DNA of 64,000 nucleotides from Bacillota bacterium. Lineage in GTDB: Bacteria > Bacillota > Sulfobacillia > RBS10-35 > Bu92. A program made the translations under genes and the position numbers. This document shows, in pieces, positions 44,639-52,931 of the stretch. How positions within the stretch are numbered: position 1 is the first letter of the stretch; each line of letters begins with the position of its first letter. Below the pieces are notes generated by a model, which saw only the letters and a program-made list of their open reading frames with translations, was not told the origin of the DNA and did no database searches. The stretch is taken from the NCBI GenBank assembly GCA_014896375.1, contig JADBKN010000051.1, positions 124,001 through 188,000 on the forward strand. Reading direction: 5' to 3'.

Positions 44639-45181
44639 TCAGGTATTGCATGCTTGTGCGAGTTCCTCTTGGAGGCGCGCTCGCCGCTTCAGCGCGTGAG
44701 CCAGCTTCCTCTGGATCCTCTCCTCGGTCAAATCACGGCGCCACACGTAGACGATGACGACGCCATGCTCCAAGGCGATCCGGTGCTTGACCTTGTCGCG
44801 CTCCTGCTGCGCCTTGAACGCCTTCGCATGCCGGTGGTAGCGCCTTTTGGCATGCTGAGCTCCTTGGTACTCGAAGGCGATGCCGAGGTCCGGATAGTAT
44901 CGATCGAGTTCCAGGTGATAGCCCGTCGCCGGGTTGCGCAGCCAAGGAGGGCGGCAATTGTCGAACTTCCGCTCTCCTGGGAGCAGCTTGTCGAGGATCT
45001 CCTTCATCCGCTGCTCATGGGCCGACCTGTCAGCGCCCTTGCGGGCCATGTTCGGCTCGATGCGTAAGAGCTCGCCGGTCTCCAGGCTGTAGACCATCAC
45101 ATCGCTACATGACCTGTCATAGCGGCGCTTCAGCATCTTGCCGGGTCGTTCGCGCCCGTAGGCGTAGCGGATTCTCCCCAT
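44639..45181 (-). CDS. PD-(D/E)xK-type nuclease-like protein
   Basis: This 180-residue basic protein has GYHLELDRYYPDLGIAFEYQGAQH, then FKAQQERDKVKHRIALEHGVVIVYV. The pattern E-x(n)-D-x(n)-E-x-Q-G with a following K resembles small Vsr/DUF559-like or phage-borne PD-(D/E)xK nucleases. ATG 45181 has GAGGTGGGGG 10 nt upstream. It could be a homing or host-DNA nuclease. A 7-bp hairpin (CCCGGCT/AGCCGGG, 45251-45267) separates it from the upstream gene. Confidence 0.55.
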   Translation of the reverse strand: MGRIRYAYGRERPGKMLKRRYDRSCSDVMVYSLETGELLRIEPNMARKGADRSAHEQRMKEILDKLLPGERKFDNCRPPWLRNPATGYHLELDRYYPDLGIAFEYQGAQHAKRRYHRHAKAFKAQQERDKVKHRIALEHGVVIVYVWRRDLTEERIQRKLAHALKRRARLQEELAQACNT

Positions 45182-45280
45182 CGCGGCGCAGCCCCCACCT
45201 CGCAACGCTTGTGCGCCAGCCCCCACCCTGGCTCACGGCGCAGTCACCCTCCCGGCTCACAGCCGGGCACACCAACGAAG

Positions 45281-45625
45281 TCAGCGGTCGCCCGCTTCCT
45301 CGTCGAAACAGGCGGCCAGCAGGTAGCAGTAGTTGATGACGTCGGCGATCCTCTGCTTGAGCCCCTCGCCGCCGCTCGGGGTCGTCCAATCCCAGACGTA
45401 CCGCCCGGTGTTGGCGGCCTGGACGAGCGACTGCACGTGCTTGAGGAGATAGCTCATCGCCACCTGCGACATGCGGCGCTCCTCCATGGCCGCCACCTGG
45501 CGGAAGTTGCGAAGCCGGTCGTCCGACCCAGGCGCGTACTCCTGGCGCTTCGCGAGCAGGATCGCCGTCGAGTGTTCCGTCAGTTCCTTGGCGAGGGCGT
45601 CGAAGCGTTCCGGCGAGTAGCTCAT
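45281..45625 (-). CDS. DUF1599-like (nucleotide-modification-associated / MazG-like) phage protein
   Basis: This 114-residue all-helical protein has LLAKRQEYAPGSDDRLRNF, LLKHVQSLVQAA and RIADVINYCYLLAA. The K-x(3)-Y...RL-NF...KH...DxxNY pattern matches the DUF1599 group, related to all-alpha NTP pyrophosphatases. It may act in nucleotide metabolism of the phage. ATG overlaps the stop of the metallophosphoesterase (ATGA). Confidence 0.6.
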   Translation of the reverse strand: MSYSPERFDALAKELTEHSTAILLAKRQEYAPGSDDRLRNFRQVAAMEERRMSQVAMSYLLKHVQSLVQAANTGRYVWDWTTPSGGEGLKQRIADVINYCYLLAACFDEEAGDR

Positions 45626-46863
45626 GCCGTCGCCTCCCTCGGCACGTCCAGATACAGCCACGTCGCCATCGTCACACCCTTGCGCGGGTGCACTGATAGG
45701 AGCGCCTGGCACGGCCTCGTTGCCCGGTGCTTGCTGCCCGCGACGAAGGGCGTCGTCGGGGCGAAGGAGCCGTTGCCCACAACCCAGGAGCCGTATCCGC
45801 TCGGCAGCATGTACGGCCGGTGGTAGTGCCCGAGCGCGAGGAGAAGGTAGTCACCCTCAAGATCCCGGTAAGCGGCCGCGGCGCGGTCGATGCCGTAGTA
45901 GGCGATGCCTCCCCAGGACGCCCCGCCGCGCAACGAGCTCCCATGCTCGAACAGGATGCGATGCCCCATGACCTCGGTCGACGCCCAATACGACTCGTGG
46001 TTGTGCAGCTCCACGCGCCCGGCGTCGATCGCAGGCCTGAGGATGGCCCGGGCGAACTCGCCGGCCAGCCAGTCGTAGGAGTCGGCCGGGTCAAGCTCAG
46101 CGAGCCCGGCGACACCGGCCTTCGGGCTCGTCCTCCCGTGGTTTCCAGGGACGCGGTGGATGGTGATGTGCTCGAAGGCCTGCAGCAGCGTCTGCACGAG
46201 CCCGGCGAGCAGCCGCCCGACCTCCGCCGTCTGCTGCGCGACGAGGGGGTCCACTTGCCGGTGCTGGCTCGTGTGCATGTTGTCACCCTCGACGTCGTCG
46301 CCGAGGTCGAGGATCACGAGATGCCGCCAGGGCATGGACCGGCGCCGGAGGTCCCAGATGCGGAGCACCGCATGAGCCAGGCGCTCGAATTGGGCCTCGA
46401 CGACCGTAGCCGTCTGCGTCCAGCCGGCGTTGATGCGGGCCGGCGTGTGCTGGCCATAGTGGATGTCGCTGAGCACCAGGACGGCCGTCTCCTCATCGCC
46501 GGGCCCGCAGTCCCTGGCCTCGCGCCAGAGTGGCGGAGGCTCGATGGTGAGGGCGGCCTCGCGGATGGCATCCCGCCACTCCTCGATGACCGCGCGGCGC
46601 TCGACGAGGCGCCGGAGTTCTTCGGCTTCCGCCTTCCGCCGGGCGCGCTCACGCTCGGCGGCCACCGCGTCCGACGGGGCCGGAGCGGATGTCGCCGCCG
46701 GGACGGTGCCCATGCGGTCGAGCGCCACCAGGGCGTGCCGCACCATGTGGCGGGAGACGTGCCGGCCGAACTCGGCCGAGAGCGTGGCAGCCATCTTGCG
46801 GTAGCCGTAGCCGCGAGAGCGCATGTCCCGCAGCCGCGCCACCATCTCCGGCGTCCAGTCCAC
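45622..46863 (-). CDS. Calcineurin-like metallophosphoesterase with N-terminal HTH
   Basis: This 413-residue protein has an N-terminal helix-turn-helix-like domain (about 1-55, SRGYGYRKMAATLSAEFG), a coiled segment, then a metallophosphatase with LVLSDIHYGQHT, DLGDDVEGDN, VPGNHGRTSP and LALGHYHRPY, the complete two-metal motif set. It resembles phage MPE/nuclease-like proteins (SbcD-like chemistry). GTG start with GGGAGGTGG upstream. It is the first gene after the presumed late promoter. Confidence 0.8.
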   Translation of the reverse strand: MDWTPEMVARLRDMRSRGYGYRKMAATLSAEFGRHVSRHMVRHALVALDRMGTVPAATSAPAPSDAVAAERERARRKAEAEELRRLVERRAVIEEWRDAIREAALTIEPPPLWREARDCGPGDEETAVLVLSDIHYGQHTPARINAGWTQTATVVEAQFERLAHAVLRIWDLRRRSMPWRHLVILDLGDDVEGDNMHTSQHRQVDPLVAQQTAEVGRLLAGLVQTLLQAFEHITIHRVPGNHGRTSPKAGVAGLAELDPADSYDWLAGEFARAILRPAIDAGRVELHNHESYWASTEVMGHRILFEHGSSLRGGASWGGIAYYGIDRAAAAYRDLEGDYLLLALGHYHRPYMLPSGYGSWVVGNGSFAPTTPFVAGSKHRATRPCQALLSVHPRKGVTMATWLYLDVPREATA

Positions 46864-46891
46864 GCGGCCACCTCCCGGCCAGCAAAGTCAA

Positions 46892-46920
46892 GAGCCCCGC
46901 GACTCCTGGCCGCGGGGCTC
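46892..46920 (-). terminator. Hairpin in the leader of the late operon
   Basis: GAGCCCCGCG (46892-46901) pairs perfectly with CGCGGGGCTC (46911-46920). It lies between the presumed late promoter and the metallophosphoesterase start, with only short T stretches after it. It could be an attenuator or antitermination target, or a terminator of the early operon. Confidence 0.4.
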
Positions 46921-46952
46921 CGAACGCCCGTTCGCTGATCCCTCTGATTAGC

Positions 46953-47017
46953 ATGGTACACGGCCAAAACACGGTGTCAACGTTCATTTTGTTCATTTCG
47001 TTCACCTTGTTCACGCC
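46953..47017 (-). promoter_or_regulatory. Presumed late promoter with four upstream 9-bp repeats
   Basis: The minus strand has TTGACA (46975-46980), 16 nt, TACCAT (46953-46958). Directly upstream of the -35 box four tandem 9-bp units of the form NNNNTGAAC (46982-47017; plus-strand units GTTCATTTT, GTTCATTTC, GTTCACCTT, GTTCACGCC) run into the end of the RinA/ArpU-like gene. This is the layout of an activator-dependent promoter for the head and tail genes. Confidence 0.55.
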
Positions 47018-47499
47018 GTCTCCACTTTGTCCGCCCTGAGAACCCCGCCTGGGTCTGCATACGTCTGGATGCCCGCGTCCCGCAGGGCTCGCAGCGTCAC
47101 CCGACAGATCTGCATACGCCTGTGGTAAAGCGCGGTGCGTGAGATCCCGAGAGCCGCGCGAGCCTCAGGCCAGCCCCAGTAGTACGCCTCCAGCACCTTG
47201 CGGTGCGCTTCGTCGAGGGACTTGTACGCGGTTTCGATGGCCCGAACGAGGGGCTCCAGGCGCTGATACTCACGGTACTGCGGAGACGACCACAGCTGCT
47301 GCACTGCGACGGGGACGTGATCGGAGATGTGGTTGGTCCCGCTCGCCCGCGGCTGGTCGCCGTCTGGCCAGGGTAACGCGCGGGCGGCAAGCCCCAGCCT
47401 TAGGTCGTCGATCTCCGCGCGGAGTTGCGCGAGCCGTGCGGCGTTGTCCGGGTACGCGCGCAGGTCCGCCTCCACGGCCTTACGCTGCGCGTCGGTCAT
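47011..47499 (-). CDS. RinA/ArpU-like phage late transcription regulator
   Basis: This 162-residue protein has a central charged region and a C-terminal sigma-factor-like HTH (SLDEAHRKVLEAYYWGWPEARAALGISRTALYHRR, split as AYYWGWPEARAALGI and SRTALYHRRMQICR). Its position directly upstream of the late genes is the classic one of RinA/ArpU regulators, which activate packaging and structural operons. The repeats at its 3' end and beyond are the likely target. Confidence 0.7.
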   Translation of the reverse strand: MTDAQRKAVEADLRAYPDNAARLAQLRAEIDDLRLGLAARALPWPDGDQPRASGTNHISDHVPVAVQQLWSSPQYREYQRLEPLVRAIETAYKSLDEAHRKVLEAYYWGWPEARAALGISRTALYHRRMQICRVTLRALRDAGIQTYADPGGVLRADKVETA

Positions 47500-47846
47500 G
47501 CGCCCACCGCCTCTCGGTCGAGTGGATGGTCGTCCTTGTCGTGGCTCGTGAGCGTGGCCATGTTGACCACCTCCAGCACGTACTGCTGTCTGATGTCGCC
47601 GAGGTGGTACTGGTACGCGGCCCCGGCCCTGACAGCAGCCTCGGGGCTGCCGTACTCCTCCCGCCGCCCCTCGGTGCGGAGCCAGTAGCGCTCACCGTGC
47701 GGGCCGGTAATGCGGATGGCCCAGCGCGGGCGACGGCTGTCGCGGAGGCGGTGCAGGCGGATCAGCGCCTCGATCACCGCGATCGCGGCGACGGCCGCGA
47801 CGGTGATGCTCAGCGCGACGACGCCAGCCCAGTCGATGGCGGTCAT
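47496..47846 (-). CDS. Small membrane-anchored phage protein
   Basis: This 116-residue protein has one N-terminal transmembrane helix (about 7-30) and a cytoplasmic part with WAIRITGPHGERYWLRTEG. The start at 47846 has GAGGAGG upstream and overlaps the rusA stop. I do not recognize a family. Confidence 0.6.
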   Translation of the reverse strand: MTAIDWAGVVALSITVAAVAAIAVIEALIRLHRLRDSRRPRWAIRITGPHGERYWLRTEGRREEYGSPEAAVRAGAAYQYHLGDIRQQYVLEVVNMATLTSHDKDDHPLDREAVGA

Positions 47847-48232
47847 GCGGTGGCCTCCTCCGGTAGATCGTCGATCAGCATCTCGATCCTCGGGTTGCCC
47901 CGGTCGACCGCATAGTCCATCACCTGCGGCAGCGCGTCCCTGTCGTCCTCGTATGCGATGCCCTCCAGCGCATCGAGCAATGCCTTGAGGGTATTGTGCG
48001 TGTCGCGGCGCCGCCGGTCGGGCCAGTAGTACCAGATCCGGACACGGACCTTGCTGCCGCGCGGCCGGCATCGCCACATCGCATGCGTGCAGGCGCCGGC
48101 AGCCAGCGTGCGTACCTCCTGCATCCACGCCTGGGCCTCACGGGTGATGACGTCCATGGTCCGGCCGCGCACGGTAAAGCGGCGGTACATGTGATTGACG
48201 CTCGGCGGGACGCCGGGGACGACGACGCGCAT
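47843..48232 (-). CDS. rusA: RusA-like Holliday junction resolvase
   Basis: This 129-residue protein has VPGVPPSVNHMYR at the start and PDRRRRDTHNTLKALLDALEGIAYEDDRD, the RusA signature in which Asp residues bind Mg2+ (split here at ALLDAL). It resolves recombination intermediates before packaging. ATG 48232 shares one base with the upstream stop (TGATG). Confidence 0.85.
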   Translation of the reverse strand: MRVVVPGVPPSVNHMYRRFTVRGRTMDVITREAQAWMQEVRTLAAGACTHAMWRCRPRGSKVRVRIWYYWPDRRRRDTHNTLKALLDALEGIAYEDDRDALPQVMDYAVDRGNPRIEMLIDDLPEEATA

Positions 48233-48447
48233 CACGCCGCGTCCTCCTCCCGCAGCACCCGCTCGGCCATCTCCCGGCACTCGCAGCGCAGCGCGGAGCA
48301 CCGGCAGCGCGAGATGTCCCGCAGCACGAGCCGCAACCGGTCGGCCTCCGCCCAGGCGTCGGCGAGGGCCGCCGCGCGCATCCACGACGCGATGCAGATC
48401 CCGCCGATGCCGCCGATGATCAGCCCCATTGCAGCCGCCGCCATCAT
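48232..48447 (-). CDS. Small membrane protein with Cys-rich C-terminus
   Basis: This 71-residue protein has an N-terminal Gly/Ala/Ile membrane helix (AAAAMGLIIGGIGGICIASW) and a soluble tail with the Cys cluster CRCSALRCEC. Family unknown. It is coupled to rusA by TGATG. Confidence 0.55.
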   Translation of the reverse strand: MMAAAAMGLIIGGIGGICIASWMRAAALADAWAEADRLRLVLRDISRCRCSALRCECREMAERVLREEDAA

Positions 48448-49145
48448 GCCGACCGCGCCCCCTCTCGCACTCGTCCGACGAGCATCTGCCTTTCCGCGTC
48501 CCACGTAAGCGGCACAACCGAGCCCTGCCGCAGTCCGTGTTGCAGCAGCCACCGGAGCAGAGCCGGCGTCGTGCAGTACAGGCCGCCGATGGGCGAGCCA
48601 TCCACCACGGAGCGGTTGTTGCGGTGCCAGCCGACGCCAGCTTCTCCCGCCCCAACGCGGCGGATGATGATCTCGCCGCCGCGCATGCCGACTGTCAGCG
48701 CGACATGCTCCTCGCCAGGAGCAATGAGCGCCGCGGCGCCGGCCGTGATCGTGAGCGACGTGCGCTTGACTCTCAGCTCCATGCGCGACGTCGCGCGCGA
48801 GCCGATCGTGCGCGGCGCGTACCACTCGATGCCCTCCGCGTCCCTGCTGCGCTCCTGCGCCTTCCTCGCCGGCTGCATGATCCGCTCCCTCCGCTCCTCG
48901 CGCTTGCGCTCTCGCTGCTCCTCGTTCGTCTGCGACCGCTTCTCCGCGCGCCGTCGGATCGCGGTCTCCTCCTGCGACTGCGTGATGATCGGCGGGCGCT
49001 TGCCGTTGCCGCCGCCCATCGCGCGGTAGCGCTCCATCTCCTCCGGCGTCAGCCGGTACGTCCGCACCGGGCCCGCCGCCTGCACCTGCGCCTCGCGCTC
49101 GCGCGAGGGCACCGGGGTGCCCGAGACGTTGATCCGGCCGTTCAT
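48444..49145 (-). CDS. Hypothetical phage protein
   Basis: This 233-residue protein has an N-terminal highly charged, probably coiled segment (about 55-110, many Arg/Glu) and a C-terminal beta-rich region (LTITAGAAALIAPGEEHVAL). I do not recognize it. It overlaps its neighbours by 4 nt on each side, as do most genes in this operon. Confidence 0.6.
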   Translation of the reverse strand: MNGRINVSGTPVPSREREAQVQAAGPVRTYRLTPEEMERYRAMGGGNGKRPPIITQSQEETAIRRRAEKRSQTNEEQRERKREERRERIMQPARKAQERSRDAEGIEWYAPRTIGSRATSRMELRVKRTSLTITAGAAALIAPGEEHVALTVGMRGGEIIIRRVGAGEAGVGWHRNNRSVVDGSPIGGLYCTTPALLRWLLQHGLRQGSVVPLTWDAERQMLVGRVREGARSA

Positions 49146-49321
49146 GCCGCATCACCCGCCGCGACGCCCGTCATGGGGTTGTTCCGCTCGGCACGTCGAC
49201 GGCCGAGGATCTCCTCCACCCGCCGCTGCATCTCGTCCGCGGTCGTCTCTCCGCGCAGGTAGGCCTGCATCGCCGCAATGCAGGCAATCGCAACGTCACG
49301 CCGATTCCGCCGCTTGGCCAT
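49142..49321 (-). CDS. Small hypothetical phage protein
   Basis: This 59-residue basic protein (AIACIAAMQAYLRGETTADE) has a good ribosome binding site (GAGGAGGG) before ATG 49321. It overlaps the next gene by 4 nt and the previous by 26 nt. Function unknown. Confidence 0.5.
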   Translation of the reverse strand: MAKRRNRRDVAIACIAAMQAYLRGETTADEMQRRVEEILGRRRAERNNPMTGVAAGDAA

Positions 49322-49625
49322 CGTCCGCCCTCCTCGTCGCTTCAAGGAGCGCCGCCTGCAGCGCGTCCAGCCTGCGCATCACGTCCCAGTCGCTCCAGCC
49401 CATGCGCTCCAGGTACTCGATCAGCGCGTACTGCTCGATCAGCGTGGCCGTCCATTCCTCGCCCTCAAGGAGGGCTTGCATGTACTCGCCGAACCCCGGC
49501 TGCCATCTGGCGTACAGCGCCTCGTGGACGGCGCCGACCTGCTCAGTCGTCACCCGTCCCTCGGCGGTGAGCCGGTCGAGGAGCTGTGCGACGACGACTC
49601 GGCCCTGGTGCGTCACTTCGGACAC
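49296..49625 (-). CDS. Hypothetical phage protein
   Basis: This 109-residue acidic helical protein has a GTG start with GGAGGTGG 8-9 nt upstream. Its first 83 nt overlap the end of the helicase gene in another frame, an unusually long overlap. Both genes have good signals. Function unknown. Confidence 0.5.
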   Translation of the reverse strand: MSEVTHQGRVVVAQLLDRLTAEGRVTTEQVGAVHEALYARWQPGFGEYMQALLEGEEWTATLIEQYALIEYLERMGWSDWDVMRRLDALQAALLEATRRADDGQAAESA

Positions 49626-50889
49626 CGGTATCCACCTCCACGAGGCGCTTATTGCTGAGCATCAGGCACCGCACGGCCCGCCCGTCCGGCGTGTGCCGCG
49701 ACTTATCGAGGCCGACGACGTAGCTCACCTGCTCTTCGTCCTCTTGCCGCTCGATCCGCAGGATCGCGTCCGCCTCGCGAGCCATGCCGCGGCTGCCGGC
49801 GAGCGTTCCGGCGCCGGAGAGCTGCGCGACCATGACGACCACGATCCCAAGCTCTTGGGCCAGCGATTTGAAGCGCTTGGCGGCGCCCCACAGCACCTGC
49901 CAGCCCTTATCGCGGTCGCCCTCCCAGTAGTCGGCGAGGCGCTGCACGTAGTCGACGACCAGGCACTCAAGGCCATGGCGCCTGCGCTCGGCGCGGGCGA
50001 GAGCGCACAGGCGCTCAGCCGTCGCGTCCCAGAGCGGGTCTGTGATGTCGAGAGTCCCGTCCTTACCGGCGAGGCTGTAGATCTTGCTGAGCTCGCGCTC
50101 CGCCTCTGGACCCGCGACACGCAACTGCCAGACGGACGCCTGCTGCGCGATGCTGGCGAGGATCAAGCCAAGTTCGTCACGCTCCATCTCCGTGTTGGCG
50201 TAGAGCACCCGGCGCCCTTGGCGGATGCCCCACTCGACCGCGAGGTTGGCCGCGAGAGTGGACTTGCCGTGGCCCGTGTCCCCCGCGATGACCAGGAGAT
50301 TGCCCGGCCGGATGGCGACCGCCTCGCCGAGCCGAGACAAGTCGTCGCCGAATCCCCAATAGGCCGGCCGCCCCTCTCGCGACGCCTGGATCGTGCGCTC
50401 CGCGGATTCGTAAGCGGACCTTGTCCACTCCGCCTGCCGCACGATCCGGTCTGCCACGGTCGGCGCCGCGATGCGCTCGACGGACTCAGCGAGGAGCGCG
50501 GCCACGTCCGGTACATGTCCCGGCCGCGCAGCCTCGCACTCGGCCTGCAGCCGACGGGCGAGGCGGTACGCCTCACGCAGTTGGCGCCAGCGGTCGAGTG
50601 CCATGATCCACTCGCGAATCATGCCCGGTGAGGGCAGGCCGCTCGAATATGCAGCGTCCAACGCCTGCCGCACATCCGCATTGCCGGCGACAGCCTGCCG
50701 GACTGCGCCGTAGGTCGGGTGTGTGCGCTCGGCGATCTCCTGCATCGCGCGGTAGATCGCACGGTGCTCCTCGCGTCCGAAGTGCTCAGGACGCAGTTCC
50801 GCCACGACGTCCCAGTAGGTGTCCGGGTCGTCAAGGAGCGTCGCGATGACGTTGGCCTCCAGTTCTGCGTCGATCGTCACGGCCGGCAC
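49543..50889 (-). CDS. DnaB-like replicative helicase
   Basis: This 448-residue protein has a DnaB N-terminal helical domain (EANVIATLLDDPDTYWDVV) and a RecA-like C-terminal domain with Walker A AGDTGHGKST near residue 205, Walker B-like LECLVVDYVQRLADYW and VVMVAQLSG. It unwinds phage DNA, probably loaded by the DnaD-like protein encoded upstream. GTG 50889 is preferred because GGGAGG lies 8 nt upstream; GTG 50898 is too close to it. Confidence 0.85.
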   Translation of the reverse strand: MPAVTIDAELEANVIATLLDDPDTYWDVVAELRPEHFGREEHRAIYRAMQEIAERTHPTYGAVRQAVAGNADVRQALDAAYSSGLPSPGMIREWIMALDRWRQLREAYRLARRLQAECEAARPGHVPDVAALLAESVERIAAPTVADRIVRQAEWTRSAYESAERTIQASREGRPAYWGFGDDLSRLGEAVAIRPGNLLVIAGDTGHGKSTLAANLAVEWGIRQGRRVLYANTEMERDELGLILASIAQQASVWQLRVAGPEAERELSKIYSLAGKDGTLDITDPLWDATAERLCALARAERRRHGLECLVVDYVQRLADYWEGDRDKGWQVLWGAAKRFKSLAQELGIVVVMVAQLSGAGTLAGSRGMAREADAILRIERQEDEEQVSYVVGLDKSRHTPDGRAVRCLMLSNKRLVEVDTGVRSDAPGPSRRRTAPRPAHRRGTGDD

Positions 50890-50904
50890 GATGCGCACCT
50901 CCCG

Positions 50905-51768
50905 TCAGTTGAGCATCTGGTAGCGGCGGCGGGGCGGATTATCCGTCGGGGATGCGCGCGAGAGCGGCACGACGCGGTCCTTCGCCGCGAGGATGCCGCG
51001 CAGGTAGATCAGGGGCTTCTCCGGCACCTCTCCCGCGTCGATGCGGTAGGCCAGCGCCTGGATGGCATCGAGCACGCGGTCGTACCCGTGGTCGTTGTAG
51101 AGCCTGCCGATGAAGGCGTAGTCGCCCCTGGCATGACGATCCTCGGGCACGACCTGGCGGTACTCGGCGACGAGCTCGGCGATCAGGGCCTTGTTGGTCG
51201 GTGTCTGCTCGGCGGCCGCCGGCGGCACGGCACCAGCCGTGTCGTCGTTAGACGACATAGATTTATCTTTATCGGGTACGGGAACGGGGTTATCCGAATG
51301 TCGCTCGAACTTCGGGCGAACATCTTCCGAACCATCCGTGCGGTTCGCGGGAACGTCTTCCGAGCCAGACTTCCTGCGCGCCCTGACGTTGGCCATGCGC
51401 CTCCGTGCCGCCTCGCGTTCGGAGATGACTTGCTCCTTGGATGGCTGATAGTCCAGGTAGTCGTGAACGCGATACCCGCCAGGGACTTCCTCCCATAGGC
51501 CCGCGTCCACGAGCAGCTCAATCACCCAGGTCGAGTCGACGTCCTCGCCGACCATGCCGCTGGTGCGAGCGAGAGACCACACGCGGCCTTCGCTGTCCAC
51601 GACCTCGAAGCACGCCAGAGTGGCCGCAACAGACCGCGGGATAAATCCATCCGTCAGGTTGCGATTGCAGTACGCGAGACCCGCCAGCCACACGCCCCAG
51701 CCGACGGGTCCCACGCGCGCCAGCTTCGGGTGCTCATCGAAGTGGTCGTCGATCTTGACCCACGCCAT
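50905..51768 (-). CDS. DnaD-like phage replication initiator/organizer
   Basis: This 287-residue protein has an N-terminal winged-helix part (MAWVKIDDHFDEHPKLARVG, VHDYLDYQPSKEQV), a charged linker (about 115-185) and a C-terminal region with ALAYRIDAGEVPEKPLIYLRGIL. This is the layout of phage replisome organizers. It probably binds the origin and recruits the helicase. GGGAGGCG lies upstream of the ATG. Confidence 0.75.
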   Translation of the reverse strand: MAWVKIDDHFDEHPKLARVGPVGWGVWLAGLAYCNRNLTDGFIPRSVAATLACFEVVDSEGRVWSLARTSGMVGEDVDSTWVIELLVDAGLWEEVPGGYRVHDYLDYQPSKEQVISEREAARRRMANVRARRKSGSEDVPANRTDGSEDVRPKFERHSDNPVPVPDKDKSMSSNDDTAGAVPPAAAEQTPTNKALIAELVAEYRQVVPEDRHARGDYAFIGRLYNDHGYDRVLDAIQALAYRIDAGEVPEKPLIYLRGILAAKDRVVPLSRASPTDNPPRRRYQMLN

Positions 51769-51878
51769 CCCTCACGCCTCCCGCACCATTGGCAGAACTT
51801 TTGCAATGCATGAATCCCGCGTTGCCACACAAACTAAGCTGGGGTGGTTCATGCCTCGCGCCGTTGACAAATCTGCTC

Positions 51879-51960
51879 GGGCGGCGACCGGAATCGAACC
51901 GGCGTCTCCCGTCTCGGGGGTGATCAGCCTCCCGACTAACGGGCGCATGTGGCCGCGGCC
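51879..51960 (-). tRNA. tRNA-like element, probably degenerate
   Basis: On the minus strand GCCGG-TTCGATT-CCGGT is a near-perfect T arm. GGCCGCG at the 5' end and CGCCGCC at the 3' end pair in 6 of 7 positions. A hairpin with a 7-nt loop CTGATCA (anticodon GAT if real) lies between, with one bulged A in the stem. The D arm and variable region do not fold canonically. It sits in a 377-bp gap (51769-52145) between phage genes. It may be a decayed phage tRNA or an unrelated structured RNA. Confidence 0.35.
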
Positions 51961-52145
51961 AGTGCCCGGGCGCCTCCGACGCCCATGCTGCACCGCCCGA
52001 ACCCGCCAAATCTGTGCCGCCGCACCCCGCCAGCGCGGCGGCTGCCACGGCCCCTTCGCTGTCCCTGCCGGGATGACAAGCGGCTCCAGTTTTCCCGTGG
52101 CTCCCGTGTCCACCCCTCCGGCCAGGCCATCATCGGGGGCGGCGG

Positions 52146-52397
52146 TCACTCCTCCAGCCCGATCGCGCGGGCAAGATCGTAGTCGGCTCGCAGGTCTTGG
52201 TCGCTCTTCCAGGACGGGGCTACGAACCCCAACGGCTGATCGTGGTACCGGCTTAAGCGGCGGAGAATCCATACCGATTCGCCTGTCTCATTCGCGATCT
52301 TGCGAGCCGCGCGCTCGGCCGCCTCAAGCGTGGCGTATGCCCTCGCACGGGTCCGTTCGTAGTCAGGCGGATAGATCACATAGGGCCGCTTGCTCAC
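52146..52397 (-). CDS. Hypothetical phage protein
   Basis: This 83-residue protein (YATLEAAERAARKIANETGE) has a GTG start that overlaps the upstream stop by 4 nt. Function unknown. It is the last gene of the overlapping early cluster before the 377-bp gap. Confidence 0.55.
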   Translation of the reverse strand: MSKRPYVIYPPDYERTRARAYATLEAAERAARKIANETGESVWILRRLSRYHDQPLGFVAPSWKSDQDLRADYDLARAIGLEE

Positions 52398-52732
52398 GCC
52401 TCGTCACCTCCGTCCCCCAGCACCGCGTCGATCTTGGCGAGGGCGGCGCTCGCGTTGTCCGTGGCGACCACGCGCAGGTACATGTCAGGGCCGGGCTCGC
52501 CGATCGACACGAGCGGGCCAAATGCATCGAGCATGAGGACCAGCGCCTCCCGCGCCTCGCGGAGCGCATCCACGAGGGTATCGGGCCTATCGGGGTATCC
52601 CAATGCGTAGTCAGCCAACCTGAACGCCTCGTCGATCGCCGACCGATCGGTATATCCGTCCTCGCGGTACCGCATCATCAGCCCGCTCAAGACGGCGGCC
52701 GCGAAGTGGTCACGGCGACTGACCTCACCCAT
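52394..52732 (-). CDS. Hypothetical phage protein
   Basis: This 112-residue mostly helical acidic protein overlaps the upstream gene by 8 nt through ATGGGTGA. Function unknown. Confidence 0.55.
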   Translation of the reverse strand: MGEVSRRDHFAAAVLSGLMMRYREDGYTDRSAIDEAFRLADYALGYPDRPDTLVDALREAREALVLMLDAFGPLVSIGEPGPDMYLRVVATDNASAALAKIDAVLGDGGDEA

Positions 52733-52931
52733 CCCGCTCTGCCCCCTCCATCGCCATGAAGAACGTCTCCGCACGGCGCTCCAACTCACGCGCCACCTCC
52801 GCAACCGTCGCGAGGCGCGGTAGTGCGCCCTCACAGCGGCGCGGGCAGAGCCAGTCGCCGACGGTGTGCGTCCGCCGCCAGGTAGCGCCGCACTTGGGGC
52901 AGGTCCACCAGTCCGCAAGGTAGTCAGGCAT
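52725..52931 (-). CDS. Small zinc-ribbon-like phage protein
   Basis: This 68-residue protein has WTCPKCGATW and WLCPRRCEG, two CxxC-like pairs that suggest a zinc ribbon, then a helix. Its start and the upstream stop overlap as ATGCCTGA. Function unknown. Confidence 0.55.
   Translation of the reverse strand: MPDYLADWWTCPKCGATWRRTHTVGDWLCPRRCEGALPRLATVAEVARELERRAETFFMAMEGAERDG

Noticed and set aside
46649-47014. Frame beginning MNKVNEMNKMN on the minus strand
   Set aside because: The apparent peptide repeat is the translation of the four 9-bp DNA repeats at the presumed late promoter, and the rest lies opposite or inside a better gene.
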